Assembly: GCF_900142875.1 (NCBI RefSeq)
Contig: NZ_FRCK01000001.1
Coordinates: 310,001-374,000 of the forward strand
Reading direction: 5' to 3'
Length of the DNA: 64,000 nucleotides
Source of the DNA: Paracoccus solventivorans
GTDB taxonomy: Bacteria; Pseudomonadota; Alphaproteobacteria; Rhodobacterales; Rhodobacteraceae
Part shown: one piece after another, positions 28,442 to 37,515 of the stretch
Layout of the letters: the number at the start of each line of letters is the position of its first letter
Position numbering within the stretch: the stretch's first letter is position 1
Made by a program: the position numbers and the translations under genes
Notes under the pieces: model-generated
The model's input: the letters and a program-made list of their open reading frames with translations, nothing else
The model's database searches: none
What the model was told of the DNA's origin: nothing

Positions 28442-29017
28442 ATGAGCATCGACCCTGCAAGACTGGCCTATCTGACCCTGCTGCTGCTGGCACTGGGGGC
28501 GTTCGTGGTGGTCGAGTTCCGCCGCGACGCCGGCTCGACCCTGCGGGCGGTGCTGGCCTGGGGGCTGATCTTCCTGGCGGCGATCGGCGCGGCGGGGCTG
28601 TGGCAGGACATCAGCCGCGACGTCATGCCCCGGCAGGCGATGCTGGACCCGACGCGAATCGAGGTGCCGCTGGGCCCCGACGGGCATTTCCATCTGACGG
28701 CCGAGCTGAACGGGGCGCCGGTGCGGTTCATCGTGGACACCGGCGCCTCGGCGCTGGCGCTGTCGCCGCGCGATGCCCGCCGCGCCGGGATCGACCTGGA
28801 ACGATTGGTCTATGCCGGGCAGGCCCGCACCGCCAACGGCATCGTGCCGACCGCAACGGTGCGGCTGGACCGCGTGGCGATCGGCGACATCCTCGACGAG
28901 AACGTGCCTGCCATGGTGATCCAGGCCGACATCGACCGCTCGCTGATGGGCATGGACTATCTGCGCCGCTTTGCCCGGGTCAGCTTCGAGGGCGATTCGA
29001 TGATCCTGGAACGCTGA
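28442..29017 (+). CDS. Retropepsin-like aspartic protease, TIGR02281 family
   Basis: 191 residues. Two N-terminal hydrophobic segments (about 8-22 and 37-52) precede a clan AA aspartyl protease domain: the active-site FIVDTGASALALS, a flap-like segment, and MGMDYLRRFARVSFEGDSMILER, typical of TIGR02281. Family members are membrane-anchored single-domain proteases with periplasmic activity. The ATG at 28442 follows GGAGCGC (partial ribosome-binding site). It is divergent from tatA. Confidence 0.88.
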   Translation: MSIDPARLAYLTLLLLALGAFVVVEFRRDAGSTLRAVLAWGLIFLAAIGAAGLWQDISRDVMPRQAMLDPTRIEVPLGPDGHFHLTAELNGAPVRFIVDTGASALALSPRDARRAGIDLERLVYAGQARTANGIVPTATVRLDRVAIGDILDENVPAMVIQADIDRSLMGMDYLRRFARVSFEGDSMILER

Positions 29018-29030
29018 GCGCGCCGCACTG

Positions 29031-29080
29031 CCGGACCGGGGCGCTGCCCCGGACCCCGGGGTATTTTCGCCAGAAAGAAG
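29031..29080 (+). repeat. REP-like element copy 4
   Basis: Hairpin CCGGGGCGCTGCCCCGG (29036-29052), then ACCCCGGGGTATTTTCG and CAGAAAGAAGAG. It follows the protease gene by 13 bases and faces copy 5 on the other strand across a convergent gene junction. Confidence 0.75.
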
Positions 29081-29104
29081 AGACTGGCCGCCCACGGCGT
29101 GAGG

Positions 29105-29146
29105 CTTTCATCTGGTCCCAATATCCCCGGGCTTGCGAGCGCCCGG
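29105..29146 (-). repeat. REP-like element copy 5 (diverged)
   Basis: Minus-strand copy: short hairpin CCGGGCGCTCGCAAGCCCGG, then GGATATTGGGACC and a GATGAAAG tail. It is downstream of holC and forms, with copy 4, an inverted pair between convergent genes. Confidence 0.55.
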
Positions 29147-29171
29147 AATACAATCCAGTGGATTGTATTCC
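29145..29171. repeat. Perfect 13-bp palindrome around a single base
   Basis: GGAATACAATCCA (29145-29157), a central G, then its exact reverse complement to 29171. It is far less GC-rich than its surroundings. It lies between two convergent genes, where a promoter operator is not expected. Purpose unknown. Confidence 0.85.
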
Positions 29172-29244
29172 GCGAACAAGGGCACGGTAGTAGCCCGGGG
29201 GCTGGCCCCCGGACCGGCGGCGACGCAATCGCAACGCGGCCGGT

Positions 29245-29697
29245 TCAGCGCTTGCGTTCCCAGCGACCCCCGGCTTCGGACCAGTATTCGGCGCCGACGC
29301 CGGCGCCGGTCAGCGCCCGCCACTGGTCGCGGGCGCGTTCCAGCGCGGGCGGGTCGTTGCCGTCGAAGACGATGCAGACGCGCTGCGCGGCGGCGCATTC
29401 CTCGGGCGCCACTGCTGCGCCATCCAGCGCGATCAGGCACTCGGCCGCCGCCGCGCCATGGCCCTCACCCGCCATGGTCAGCAGCACCGGCTGCGCCGCG
29501 TCATGCGGCCCGCCTGCCATGCCGTGGGGCAGGAACCCCTCGGCCAGCCACAGCTCGTCGTCGAGCCGCGCCATGCGGGCGCGGTCGCTGCCGCGCAGTT
29601 CCACCCGCCAGCCGGCCTGCAGCGACTTGCCCAGCAGCAAGGGCACCAGCCGCGCCGCGGGCGAGCGGGTCAGGTGATAGAACAGCGCATTGCCCAC
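29245..29697 (-). CDS. holC: DNA polymerase III subunit chi
   Basis: 150 residues with a GTG start at 29697. It has the HolC pattern: ALFYHLTRSPAARLVPLLLGKSLQAGWRVELR, a LWLAEGFLPHG segment (usual WxxxxxFxPH), QPVLLT, and RVCIVFDGND near the C-terminus. Chi links the clamp loader to SSB. It starts 13 bases after the pepA stop, an arrangement (pepA-holC) conserved in many Proteobacteria. Confidence 0.92.
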   Translation of the reverse strand: MGNALFYHLTRSPAARLVPLLLGKSLQAGWRVELRGSDRARMARLDDELWLAEGFLPHGMAGGPHDAAQPVLLTMAGEGHGAAAAECLIALDGAAVAPEECAAAQRVCIVFDGNDPPALERARDQWRALTGAGVGAEYWSEAGGRWERKR

Positions 29698-29710
29698 GGC
29701 GCGGCGGTCC

Positions 29711-31318
29711 TCAGGCTTCGAAGCGGTCGCGCACCAGCCGGTCCAGCGTCAGCACCCCCCAGCCGGTCGCGCCCTTGGGGGCCAGCGTGGTTTCCTTGGG
29801 CGGCAGCGCCACGCCGGCGATGTCGATATGCGCCCAGGGCGTGCCGTTGCGGATGAAACGCTGCAGGAACTGCGCCGCGGTGATCGAGCCCGCCGGGCGG
29901 CCGCCCGAGTTCTTGATGTCGGCCAGCCGCGACTTGATCAGCTCGTCATAGGCGGGGGCGAGCGGCATCCGCCAGATCCCCTCGCCCTCGGCCTCGGCGG
30001 CCTTGGCCAGCTCGCCCGCCAGCGCATCGTCGTTGCAGAACAGCCCGGCCTTTTCATGGCCCAGCGCCACGATGATGGCGCCGGTCAGCGTGGCGAGGTT
30101 GACCACCGCCGCGGGCTGGAAACGCTCCTGCGCGTACCAGAGGATGTCGGCCAGCACCATCCGCCCCTCGGCGTCGGTGTTCACCACCTCGATCATGTCG
30201 CCCTTCATCGAGCGCACGATGTCGCCCGGCCGCTGCGCGCGGGCGTCGGGCATGTTCTCGACCAGCCCGACCACGCCGACGACATTGGCGCGCGCCCGGC
30301 GCAGCGCCAGCGTGCGCATGACGCCGGCGACGACGCCCGCGCCGCCCATGTCCATGGTCATCTCTTCCATGCCCTGCGCGGGCTTGATGGAGATGCCGCC
30401 GGTGTCGAAGACCACGCCCTTGCCGACCAGCGCCAGCGGCGCGGCGTCGCCCCCGCCCTGCCAGCGCATCACCACCACCTTGGAGGGGCTGTCCGAGCCC
30501 TGCCCCACCGCCAGCAGCGCCCGCATACCCAGCCGGGAAAGCTCGTCCTCGTCCAGCACCTCGACCTCGAGCCCCAGCTCGCGCATCGCCAGCAGCCGGT
30601 CGGCAAAGTCGCTGGTGGTCAGCACGTTGGCGGGCTCGTTGATCAGGTCGCGGGTGAAGAACACCCCCTCGGCCAACGCGGCGCCGTCCTGGGCGGCGCG
30701 GGCGGCCGATTCGGGGTCGCTGCACAGCACGGTGACGCGGGCCTTGCCGGGCTGCGCGGCCACGGCGGCCTGCCCAACCGCCGCAGGCTCTGCCGGCTGG
30801 CCCGAGGCGTCGTTCAGCCGCGCATCGGGCGCCGCTCCATGGGTCACCGCCTGCGGCGGCGCGGCCGGGACATCGCCGCCGGCTTCCGCCTCGCCTTCGC
30901 CCGCGGGCGAGGTCTTGTAGGTCGAGAAATCATAGCCGCGCAGCGCGATGCCCAACGTCAGCTCGGCGATGCGCGGATGTCCGCTGCAGAGCACCGTCAC
31001 CTCGGCCTTGCCCATGCGGGCACCGACCGCGGCCCCGGCCTTGCGCGCCGTCGCCACGTCGGCGCGGCGCGGCAGGCGCAGCAGCTGCACCGCATCCGCC
31101 GCCAGCCCCGCCGGAAAGGCGATCTCTAGCGCGCCGCCGGGCTTGACCTCGCCCCATTGCTTCGAGCCGAGCGCGCGGGCCAGGCTCTTGCGGGCCGCGG
31201 GCGGCAGGCCCTTGGGCAGCTGGTCACGCTCGCCAATCAGCAGGACCAGGCGGCCCTCGCAGGCGGCCAGATCGGCATCGGCCTCGGGCATGAAACGGAT
31301 TTCGACGGGGTGGTTCAT
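29711..31318 (-). CDS. pepA: Leucyl aminopeptidase (M17)
   Basis: 535 residues from ATG 31318. The C-terminal catalytic domain is complete: VGKGVVFDTGGISIKP (metal lysine/aspartate), MDMGGAGVVAGVM, and the M17 signature NTDAEGRMVLAD. It hydrolyses N-terminal residues from peptides as a hexamer with two metals. The region between the N-terminal domain and the catalytic domain contains an extra Ala/Pro-rich stretch of about 45 residues (around residues 160-205), flanked by two copies of a KAxVTVLCS motif. Operon with holC; divergent from lptF. Confidence 0.95.
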   Translation of the reverse strand: MNHPVEIRFMPEADADLAACEGRLVLLIGERDQLPKGLPPAARKSLARALGSKQWGEVKPGGALEIAFPAGLAADAVQLLRLPRRADVATARKAGAAVGARMGKAEVTVLCSGHPRIAELTLGIALRGYDFSTYKTSPAGEGEAEAGGDVPAAPPQAVTHGAAPDARLNDASGQPAEPAAVGQAAVAAQPGKARVTVLCSDPESAARAAQDGAALAEGVFFTRDLINEPANVLTTSDFADRLLAMRELGLEVEVLDEDELSRLGMRALLAVGQGSDSPSKVVVMRWQGGGDAAPLALVGKGVVFDTGGISIKPAQGMEEMTMDMGGAGVVAGVMRTLALRRARANVVGVVGLVENMPDARAQRPGDIVRSMKGDMIEVVNTDAEGRMVLADILWYAQERFQPAAVVNLATLTGAIIVALGHEKAGLFCNDDALAGELAKAAEAEGEGIWRMPLAPAYDELIKSRLADIKNSGGRPAGSITAAQFLQRFIRNGTPWAHIDIAGVALPPKETTLAPKGATGWGVLTLDRLVRDRFEA

Positions 31319-31462
31319 CGCGGGCTGGCCTTCGTCGGTGGAAAACAGCCCGACCGTAGCGGCGCCCCCCGCGCTTGACCAGAGCACCGCCGACCGGCGA
31401 CCCGCGGGCTTCCGCCCGCAGGGCACAGCGGCTAATCAGGGGCAGAGCCGGACAGGACGCCC

Positions 31463-32617
31463 ATGACCCGCATCGACCGATACATGCTGTTGCAGTTCCT
31501 GACGCAGTTCGGGTTCTTTGCGCTGGTGCTGGTATCGGTCTACTGGATCAACCGCGCCGTGCGCCTGTTCGAGCAGCTGATCCAGGACGGACAGACCGCG
31601 CTGGTGGTGCTGGAATTCACGGCCCTGACCCTGCCGCTGGTGATCTCGCTGGTGCTGCCGGTCGCGGCCTTTGCGGCGACGGTCTACGGCACCAACCGAT
31701 TCGCCTCGGAATCCGAGCTGACGGTGATGCAGGCGGTGGGGCTGTCGCCCTGGCGGCTGGCGCGGGCGCCGCTGGTGTTCGGGCTGATCGTGGCGCTGAT
31801 GGTGGCGGCGCTGGCGCATGGGCTGGTGCCGGCGGCACGGGCGCGGCTGGCCGACCGCCAGGCCGACATCGCCGAGAACGTCACCGCCAGCTTCCTGCGC
31901 GCGGGATCGTTCCAGTATCCGGGCGAGGGCGTCACCCTGTTCATCGGCAGTATCGCGCCGGACGGGCGGCTGCTGGACCTGTTTCTGGAAGACGCGCGCA
32001 GCCCGGCCCGCCAGATCACCTATACCGCCGAAGAATCAATGCTGCTGCGCACCGACAGCGGCCCGCGGCTGGTGATGCTGCGCGGCATGGTGCAGACGCT
32101 GGAAACCGTGGCCGGAGAGGTGCCGCGCCTGTCCACCACCCGGTTCGCGGACCTGACCTATGACATCGGCTCGATGCTGTCGGTACGTAACACGCCGGGA
32201 CGCGACCTGCGCGACTATTCCACCTGGCGGCTGCTGAACCCCGACCCCGCGCTGCTGGAGGCGACCGGCGCCACCCCACCCCGCGCCCGGGCCGAGGCGC
32301 ATGAGCGGCTGGCCCAGCCGCTGCTGGCGCCGGTGGGGGCGCTGCTGGGCTTCGCGATGCTGCTGCTGGGCGGGTATTCGCGCTTCGGGGTCTGGCGGCA
32401 GGTGATCTGGGCCATCGTCGCGCTGCTGTTCGTGCACATGCTGTCCACCACCGCCGCCGCGCAGGCGGCGCAGGCGCCCGGGCGCTGGCCGCTGCTCTAC
32501 CTGCCCGCCGTGGTGGGGGCGGCGATGGTGACCGCGGCGCTGTGGCTGGCCGCCCGCCCGCGCCGGGTCCGCGCCCCCGCCGCCGCGCCCGCCCCCGCCC
32601 GCGGGGCCGCGCCGTGA
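31463..32617 (+). CDS. lptF: LPS export ABC transporter permease LptF
   Basis: 384 residues with three N-terminal and three C-terminal helices around a periplasmic beta-jellyroll. It opens MTRIDRYMLLQFLTQFGFFALVLVSVYW as LptF does. With LptG and the ATPase LptB it extracts lipopolysaccharide from the inner membrane. It overlaps lptG by 4 bases (GTGA) and starts an operon lptF-lptG-lptD-surA-pdxA-rsmA. RBS AGGA upstream. Confidence 0.96.
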   Translation: MTRIDRYMLLQFLTQFGFFALVLVSVYWINRAVRLFEQLIQDGQTALVVLEFTALTLPLVISLVLPVAAFAATVYGTNRFASESELTVMQAVGLSPWRLARAPLVFGLIVALMVAALAHGLVPAARARLADRQADIAENVTASFLRAGSFQYPGEGVTLFIGSIAPDGRLLDLFLEDARSPARQITYTAEESMLLRTDSGPRLVMLRGMVQTLETVAGEVPRLSTTRFADLTYDIGSMLSVRNTPGRDLRDYSTWRLLNPDPALLEATGATPPRARAEAHERLAQPLLAPVGALLGFAMLLLGGYSRFGVWRQVIWAIVALLFVHMLSTTAAAQAAQAPGRWPLLYLPAVVGAAMVTAALWLAARPRRVRAPAAAPAPARGAAP

Positions 32618-33738
32618 TCCTGCAACGCTATGTCGCCCGGCGCTTCCTGCGCCAGTTCCTGCTGGTCACGGCGGTCTTCGTCGCGATCCTGTTCCTGATC
32701 GACATCATCGAGCAGATCCGCCGCTTCGGCAGCAATGCCGAGATCGGGCTGGCGGGGCTGGCGGGACTGGCGGCGCTGAACATCACCGCCAGCGTCTATA
32801 CGATCCTGCCGCTGATCACCCTGCTGGCGGGGATCGCGCTGTTTCTTGGGCTGTCGCGCTCGTCCGAGCTGGTGGCGATGCGGGCGGCGGGGCGGTCGGG
32901 GCTGCGCATTCTGGCCGCGCCCACGGTCACCGCGATCCTACTGGGGGCGGTGCTGGTCAGCGTGATGAACCCGATGGTTGCGGCCACCAGCAAACGCTAC
33001 GACCAGGCGGCGGCGGCGGCCAAGGGCAATGCGGTGCAGACCATTTCGCTGGGGCGCGGCGCGGTCTGGCTGCGGCAGGCGGTGGCGCCGGGCGCCGCCG
33101 GCACCGGCGACCGGGGCGGGCAGATCGTGATCCGTGCGGGCCGCGCCAGCCCCGACGCCACCACGCTCTACGACGCCACCTTCATCGTGCTGGACGCGGT
33201 GGACGGGCCGGTGCGGCGCATCGTGGCGCAGTCGGCGCGGCTGGCATCAGGCTCCTGGGCGCTGGCGGGGGTCAAGGAATGGCCGCTGCGCAAGCCGAAC
33301 CCGGAACTTTCCGCCGTGACGCTGCCCGGCCTGACCCTGCCGACCGAGCTGACCGCTGCCCGCATCCGCGACGGCTTCGGCGCCCCCGAGGCGGTGGCGA
33401 TCTGGCAGCTGCCCGAGTTCATCTCGGGGCTCGAAAGCGCCGGATTTACCGCGTTGCGCCACCGGGTCTGGCTGATGATGGAGCTGGCGCGCCCGCTGCT
33501 GATGGGCGCCATGGTCATGGTCGCGGCCGTGTTCACCATGCGGCCGATGCGCGGGCGCAAGGCTGGGGTGCTGGTGCTCAGCGCCTTCATCGCCGGGGTG
33601 GGGCTGTTCTTCCTGCGCAACCTGACGCAGGTGCTGGGCGAGACCGGCGAGATCCCGCCGCTGCTTGCCGCTTTCGTGCCGCCGCTGGTGGCGGCGATGC
33701 TGGCGCTGGCCGCCCTGCTGGGGCTGGAGGACGGATGA
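32614..33738 (+). CDS. lptG: LPS export ABC transporter permease LptG
   Basis: 374 residues with a GTG start at 32614 (VILQRYVARRFLRQFLLVTAVF), overlapping lptF by 4 bases. It has the LptG layout of three helices, a soluble domain and three helices ending in a FFLRNLTQVLGETGEIPPLLAAFVPP segment typical of LptG C-termini. Partner of LptF in the inner-membrane complex. Its stop overlaps lptD by 4 bases. Confidence 0.96.
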   Translation: MILQRYVARRFLRQFLLVTAVFVAILFLIDIIEQIRRFGSNAEIGLAGLAGLAALNITASVYTILPLITLLAGIALFLGLSRSSELVAMRAAGRSGLRILAAPTVTAILLGAVLVSVMNPMVAATSKRYDQAAAAAKGNAVQTISLGRGAVWLRQAVAPGAAGTGDRGGQIVIRAGRASPDATTLYDATFIVLDAVDGPVRRIVAQSARLASGSWALAGVKEWPLRKPNPELSAVTLPGLTLPTELTAARIRDGFGAPEAVAIWQLPEFISGLESAGFTALRHRVWLMMELARPLLMGAMVMVAAVFTMRPMRGRKAGVLVLSAFIAGVGLFFLRNLTQVLGETGEIPPLLAAFVPPLVAAMLALAALLGLEDG

Positions 33739-36137
33739 CCGCTGCACCCCTGCTCTTCTGTCCCGCCCCCCACTGCCCCGGCCCCGGGACCGCGGCGCCG
33801 GCGGCGTCCCGCCCTGGCCGGACCCGCCGCGCGCTGGCCTGCGGCGCGGCGCTGCTGGTGCTGGCGGGCGCGCCCGCGCTGGCGCAGACCTTTGTCCCCG
33901 ATGCCAGCGGCCGGCAGGGCGCGGCGCTGGCCCCGACCGAGTCCACCGGGCTGTCGGGGATGCTGGCCGACGGCACCAGCCTGCTGCGCCTGCCGGTGGT
34001 GGTGGCGCCGTCGCGCCCCGCGCAGGCCGCGGCGGACGATGCCGAACCCGACAGCCCCGCCACGCTGCTTGCCGACCGGATCGAGCTGTCGGGCGACCGG
34101 GTGCTGACCGCCTCGGGCGGGGTGGTGGCGTGGTATCGCGGCACCAGGCTGATCGCCGAGCGGGTGGTCTATGACGGCGCCGCCGGCACCATGCGGATCG
34201 AGGGGCCGATCCACCTGTCCGAGCCCGGCAAGGCCGGCAGCGACGACGAAACCGTGCTGATCGCCGATGCCGCCCAGCTGGACGAAGGAATGCGCGACGG
34301 GCTGCTGACCGGGGCGCGGCTGGTGCTGGCGCGCGAATTGCAGCTGGCCGCGGCCGAGGTGCGGCGCAGCGGCGAGGGGCGGATGACCACCTTGTCGCAT
34401 GTTGTCGCCTCGTCCTGCCAGGTCTGCGCCGAGGACCCGACGCCCCTGTGGGAAATCCGCGCCCGTCGCATCACCCACGACGCCGAAACCCGACGCCTGC
34501 ATTTCGAGCGCGCGCAGTTCCGCGCGTTTGGCCTGCCCGTCGCCATGCTGCCGTGGTTTTCCGCCCCCGACCCGACGGTGGACCGGATGACCGGCTTCCT
34601 GACGCCCGAGATGCGGACCACCTCGGGGCTGGGGGTGGGGGTCAAGCTGCCCTATTTCATCACCCTGGGCGACAGCGCCGACCTGACGCTGACCCCCTAT
34701 CTGGCCGCCAGCCGCACCACCACGCTGGAGCTGCGCTATCGCCAGGCCTTCACCGACGGCGCCCTGCAGCTGGAAGGCGCGCTAAGCCACGACGACCTCG
34801 AGGACGGCAGCCGCGGATATCTGTTCGGCGCCGCCCGCTTTCGCCTGCCGCACGACTACTGGCTGGGGTTGCAGCTGCAATCGGTCAGCGACCGCCCCTA
34901 TCTGCTGGACTATGACGTCACCGACGCCGACCGGCTGTGGAGCGGGGTCACCCTGGACCGCGTGGCCAGCGACCGGCTGGTCGCCGCCCGCATCGGCCGC
35001 TACGAGACCTTCCGCGAGGGCGAGGACAGCGCCACCTCGCCCGGGCTGGTCGCCGACGCGCTGTGGGAACGCCGCTTGCGCCCCGGGCTGCTGGGCGGCG
35101 AGGCCGGGCTGCAGTTTTCCGTCCACGGGCACCGGCGCAGCTCGGACGCGGATGGCGACGGGCGCGACATGATGCGCGGCTCGGCCCGGCTGGACTGGCA
35201 GCGGGTCGAGATCCTGCCCGGGGGCGTGGTGGGCAGCGTGCAGACCCGCATCGACGCCGATCTCTACCGCATCCGCGACGATGCCAGCTTTGATTCCTCG
35301 CAGGCGCGGCTCACCCCGATCGCGGCGGTCGAGTTCCGCTGGCCGCTGATCTCGCAGGGCGGCGGCGTCACCCATGTGCTCGAGCCGGTGGCGCAGTTCG
35401 TCTGGTCGCCCCGCGCCTCCGAGGACGACCCCATCCCCAACGAGGATTCCACCCTGGTCGAGTTCGACGAGGGCAATCTGTTTTCCATCGACCGCCTGCC
35501 CGGGCGCGATGTGGTCGAGGGCGGGTTCCGCGCCAATCTGGGGCTGGGCTGGACCCGCATCGACCCGGCGGGCTGGTCGCTGGGGCTGACGGCCGGGCGG
35601 GTGCTGCGCTCGCGCCCCGACCCGGCCTTTGACCAGGACGGGGACATGCTGTCGGGCCGGCGCTCGGACTGGCTGCTGGCGGCCACCTATTCGGGGCCGA
35701 ACGGGCTGGCGATGGCCAACCGGGCGCTGTTCGACGACGACCTGACCCTGCATCGCAACGAATTGCGGGTGGGCTGGCTGCGGCCGGGACTGCAGCTGTC
35801 CGCCGGCTATCTGTGGATCGACGCCGATACCGAGCCCGACCGGCTGGAGGACGTGTCGGAACTGACCGCCACCACCGGCGTGCAGTTGGCGCCCGGCTGG
35901 CGGATGACCGCGGAGGGCCGCTACGACTTTGCCATCGACCGCGCGCAAAAGGCCGAGCTGGGGCTGGAATACCGCAACGAATGCGTGACCGTGGATCTGT
36001 CGGTGTCGCGCCGCTTCACCTCGTCGGACACGGTGCGCGCCGATACCGACGTGGGGCTGTCGGTGCGGCTGGGCGGTTTCGGGCGCCAGCGGGACGGCGG
36101 CGCGGCAACTGTGGCGCGGCGCAGCTGTCTGCGCTAG
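33735..36137 (+). CDS. lptD: LPS assembly protein LptD
   Basis: 800 residues from ATG 33735. A Pro/Ala-rich leader with a late signal peptide (about residues 30-50, ...LVLAGAPALAQ) precedes the periplasmic OstA/jellyroll domain (LADRIELSGDRVLTASGGVVAWYRGTRLIAERVVYDG) and the large outer-membrane barrel (LPWFSAPDPTVDRMTGFLTPEM, many aromatic-ended strands to the C-terminus). A disulfide-type CQVC motif occurs at about residues 232-235. It inserts lipopolysaccharide into the outer leaflet. The very long N-terminal leader suggests the true start might be further in. Confidence 0.93.
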   Translation: MTAAPLLFCPAPHCPGPGTAAPAASRPGRTRRALACGAALLVLAGAPALAQTFVPDASGRQGAALAPTESTGLSGMLADGTSLLRLPVVVAPSRPAQAAADDAEPDSPATLLADRIELSGDRVLTASGGVVAWYRGTRLIAERVVYDGAAGTMRIEGPIHLSEPGKAGSDDETVLIADAAQLDEGMRDGLLTGARLVLARELQLAAAEVRRSGEGRMTTLSHVVASSCQVCAEDPTPLWEIRARRITHDAETRRLHFERAQFRAFGLPVAMLPWFSAPDPTVDRMTGFLTPEMRTTSGLGVGVKLPYFITLGDSADLTLTPYLAASRTTTLELRYRQAFTDGALQLEGALSHDDLEDGSRGYLFGAARFRLPHDYWLGLQLQSVSDRPYLLDYDVTDADRLWSGVTLDRVASDRLVAARIGRYETFREGEDSATSPGLVADALWERRLRPGLLGGEAGLQFSVHGHRRSSDADGDGRDMMRGSARLDWQRVEILPGGVVGSVQTRIDADLYRIRDDASFDSSQARLTPIAAVEFRWPLISQGGGVTHVLEPVAQFVWSPRASEDDPIPNEDSTLVEFDEGNLFSIDRLPGRDVVEGGFRANLGLGWTRIDPAGWSLGLTAGRVLRSRPDPAFDQDGDMLSGRRSDWLLAATYSGPNGLAMANRALFDDDLTLHRNELRVGWLRPGLQLSAGYLWIDADTEPDRLEDVSELTATTGVQLAPGWRMTAEGRYDFAIDRAQKAELGLEYRNECVTVDLSVSRRFTSSDTVRADTDVGLSVRLGGFGRQRDGGAATVARRSCLR

Positions 36138-36165
36138 ATTGGCGCCAACGAGGAATGAGGCAACG

Positions 36166-37515
36166 ATGCGGCGGATAGCTCACGCGACGATGATGGCGGT
36201 GTTTCTGGGCACGGCGGCGCTGCCGGCGCTGGCCCAGCAGGGGCCGCTGGCCCCGGTTGCCTATGTCAACAACTCGGCCGTCACCCGCTATGAGGTGGCG
36301 CAGCGCGTCCGCTTCATGCAGATCCTGCGCGCGCCTGATGCCAACCCCGACGCAGCCCTGCAGGCGCTGATCGACGACCGGCTGAAGATGCAGGCGGCCG
36401 AGCAGATGGACATCCGCGTCACCGACGAGGGGCTCGAGGCCGGTCTGGCCGAGTTCGCCGGCCGCGCCGGGCTGGATACCGCCGGTTTTGCCGCCGCGCT
36501 GGCCTCGGAGGGGGTGGAACGCCAGGCTTGGCGCGATTTCGTCCGCGTAAGCGTGGCCTGGCGCGAGGTGATCCGCCAGCGCGTCGTCCCCGGCATCAGC
36601 GTCAGCGACCGCGAGATCGAGCAGGAGCTGAAGCAGGAAATCCAGACCCCGATCATCACCCAGGTGCTGCTGTCGGAACTGGTGATCCCCGCCCCCCCCG
36701 GGCAAGAGGCGCAGGCCCAGGCCATCGCGCAGCGCCTGTCGGAAACCGTGCGCAGCGAAGCGCAATTCGCCGCCGCCGCCCGCCAGTATTCCGCCGTGCC
36801 CACCGCGCCCGAGGGCGGGCGCCTGCCCTGGACCTCGATCGACAACCTCGCCCCCGGGCTGCGCGAGATCCTGCTGCGCATCCCCGAGGATTCGATCAGC
36901 GCACCGCTGAGCGTGCAGGGCGCGGTGGTGCTGTTCTATCTGCGCGACACCCGCGGGCGGCTGCGCGCGGGCGCAAGCGACCAGACCGTGGACTATGTGG
37001 AACTGGCGCTGCCCTCGGCCGCCGAGGGCGCGCAGATCCTGTCGGTCGCCGACAGCTGCGACCAGGTCTATGTGCAGGCGAACCGCTTTGCCGGCGACGT
37101 GATCCAACGCCACAGCCTGCCGCTGTCCGCGGTGCCGCTGGATGTGGCGCAGCGCCTCGCCTCGCTCGACCCCGATGAGGGCACGGTGATCGACTATGGT
37201 CGCGGTGCGCGGCTGGTGATGCTGTGCAAGCGCACGCCGACGCTGATCGACGAGCCCGACATCGCGACCACTCTGCCCGGCCTGCCCACGCCCGCGCGGC
37301 GCGAGGCTGTGCAGCCGCCGCCCTCGGCCGCCGACGCCCCCAGCGCCGAAAACGCCGCCAGCGATGCGGCCGCCGCCGCCGGGCTGTCGACGGGAGAGCC
37401 GCCGCTGCGGTCCCGCGACGAGGTGCGGGCCGCGATCTTCAACCGCAAGGTGAACGCGGCCGCCGATGCCTATCTGGCCGAACTGCGCGCCGACGCGCTG
37501 ATGCGCCGCCCGTGA
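36166..37515 (+). CDS. surA: SurA-like periplasmic chaperone/peptidyl-prolyl isomerase
   Basis: 449 residues from ATG 36166 with GAGG 10 bases upstream. Signal peptide MRRIAHATMMAVFLGTAALP; SurA N-terminal helical domain (PVAYVNNSAVTRYEVAQRVRFMQIL, LIDDRLKMQAAEQM); one parvulin-like rotamase domain (residues about 170-275, with VPTAPEGGRLPWTSIDNLAPGLREILLRI). The C-terminal 130 residues carry an Ala-rich linker. SurA escorts barrel proteins such as LptD to BamA, so the lptD-surA pair makes functional sense. Overlaps pdxA by 4 bases (GTGA). Confidence 0.92.
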   Translation: MRRIAHATMMAVFLGTAALPALAQQGPLAPVAYVNNSAVTRYEVAQRVRFMQILRAPDANPDAALQALIDDRLKMQAAEQMDIRVTDEGLEAGLAEFAGRAGLDTAGFAAALASEGVERQAWRDFVRVSVAWREVIRQRVVPGISVSDREIEQELKQEIQTPIITQVLLSELVIPAPPGQEAQAQAIAQRLSETVRSEAQFAAAARQYSAVPTAPEGGRLPWTSIDNLAPGLREILLRIPEDSISAPLSVQGAVVLFYLRDTRGRLRAGASDQTVDYVELALPSAAEGAQILSVADSCDQVYVQANRFAGDVIQRHSLPLSAVPLDVAQRLASLDPDEGTVIDYGRGARLVMLCKRTPTLIDEPDIATTLPGLPTPARREAVQPPPSAADAPSAENAASDAAAAAGLSTGEPPLRSRDEVRAAIFNRKVNAAADAYLAELRADALMRRP

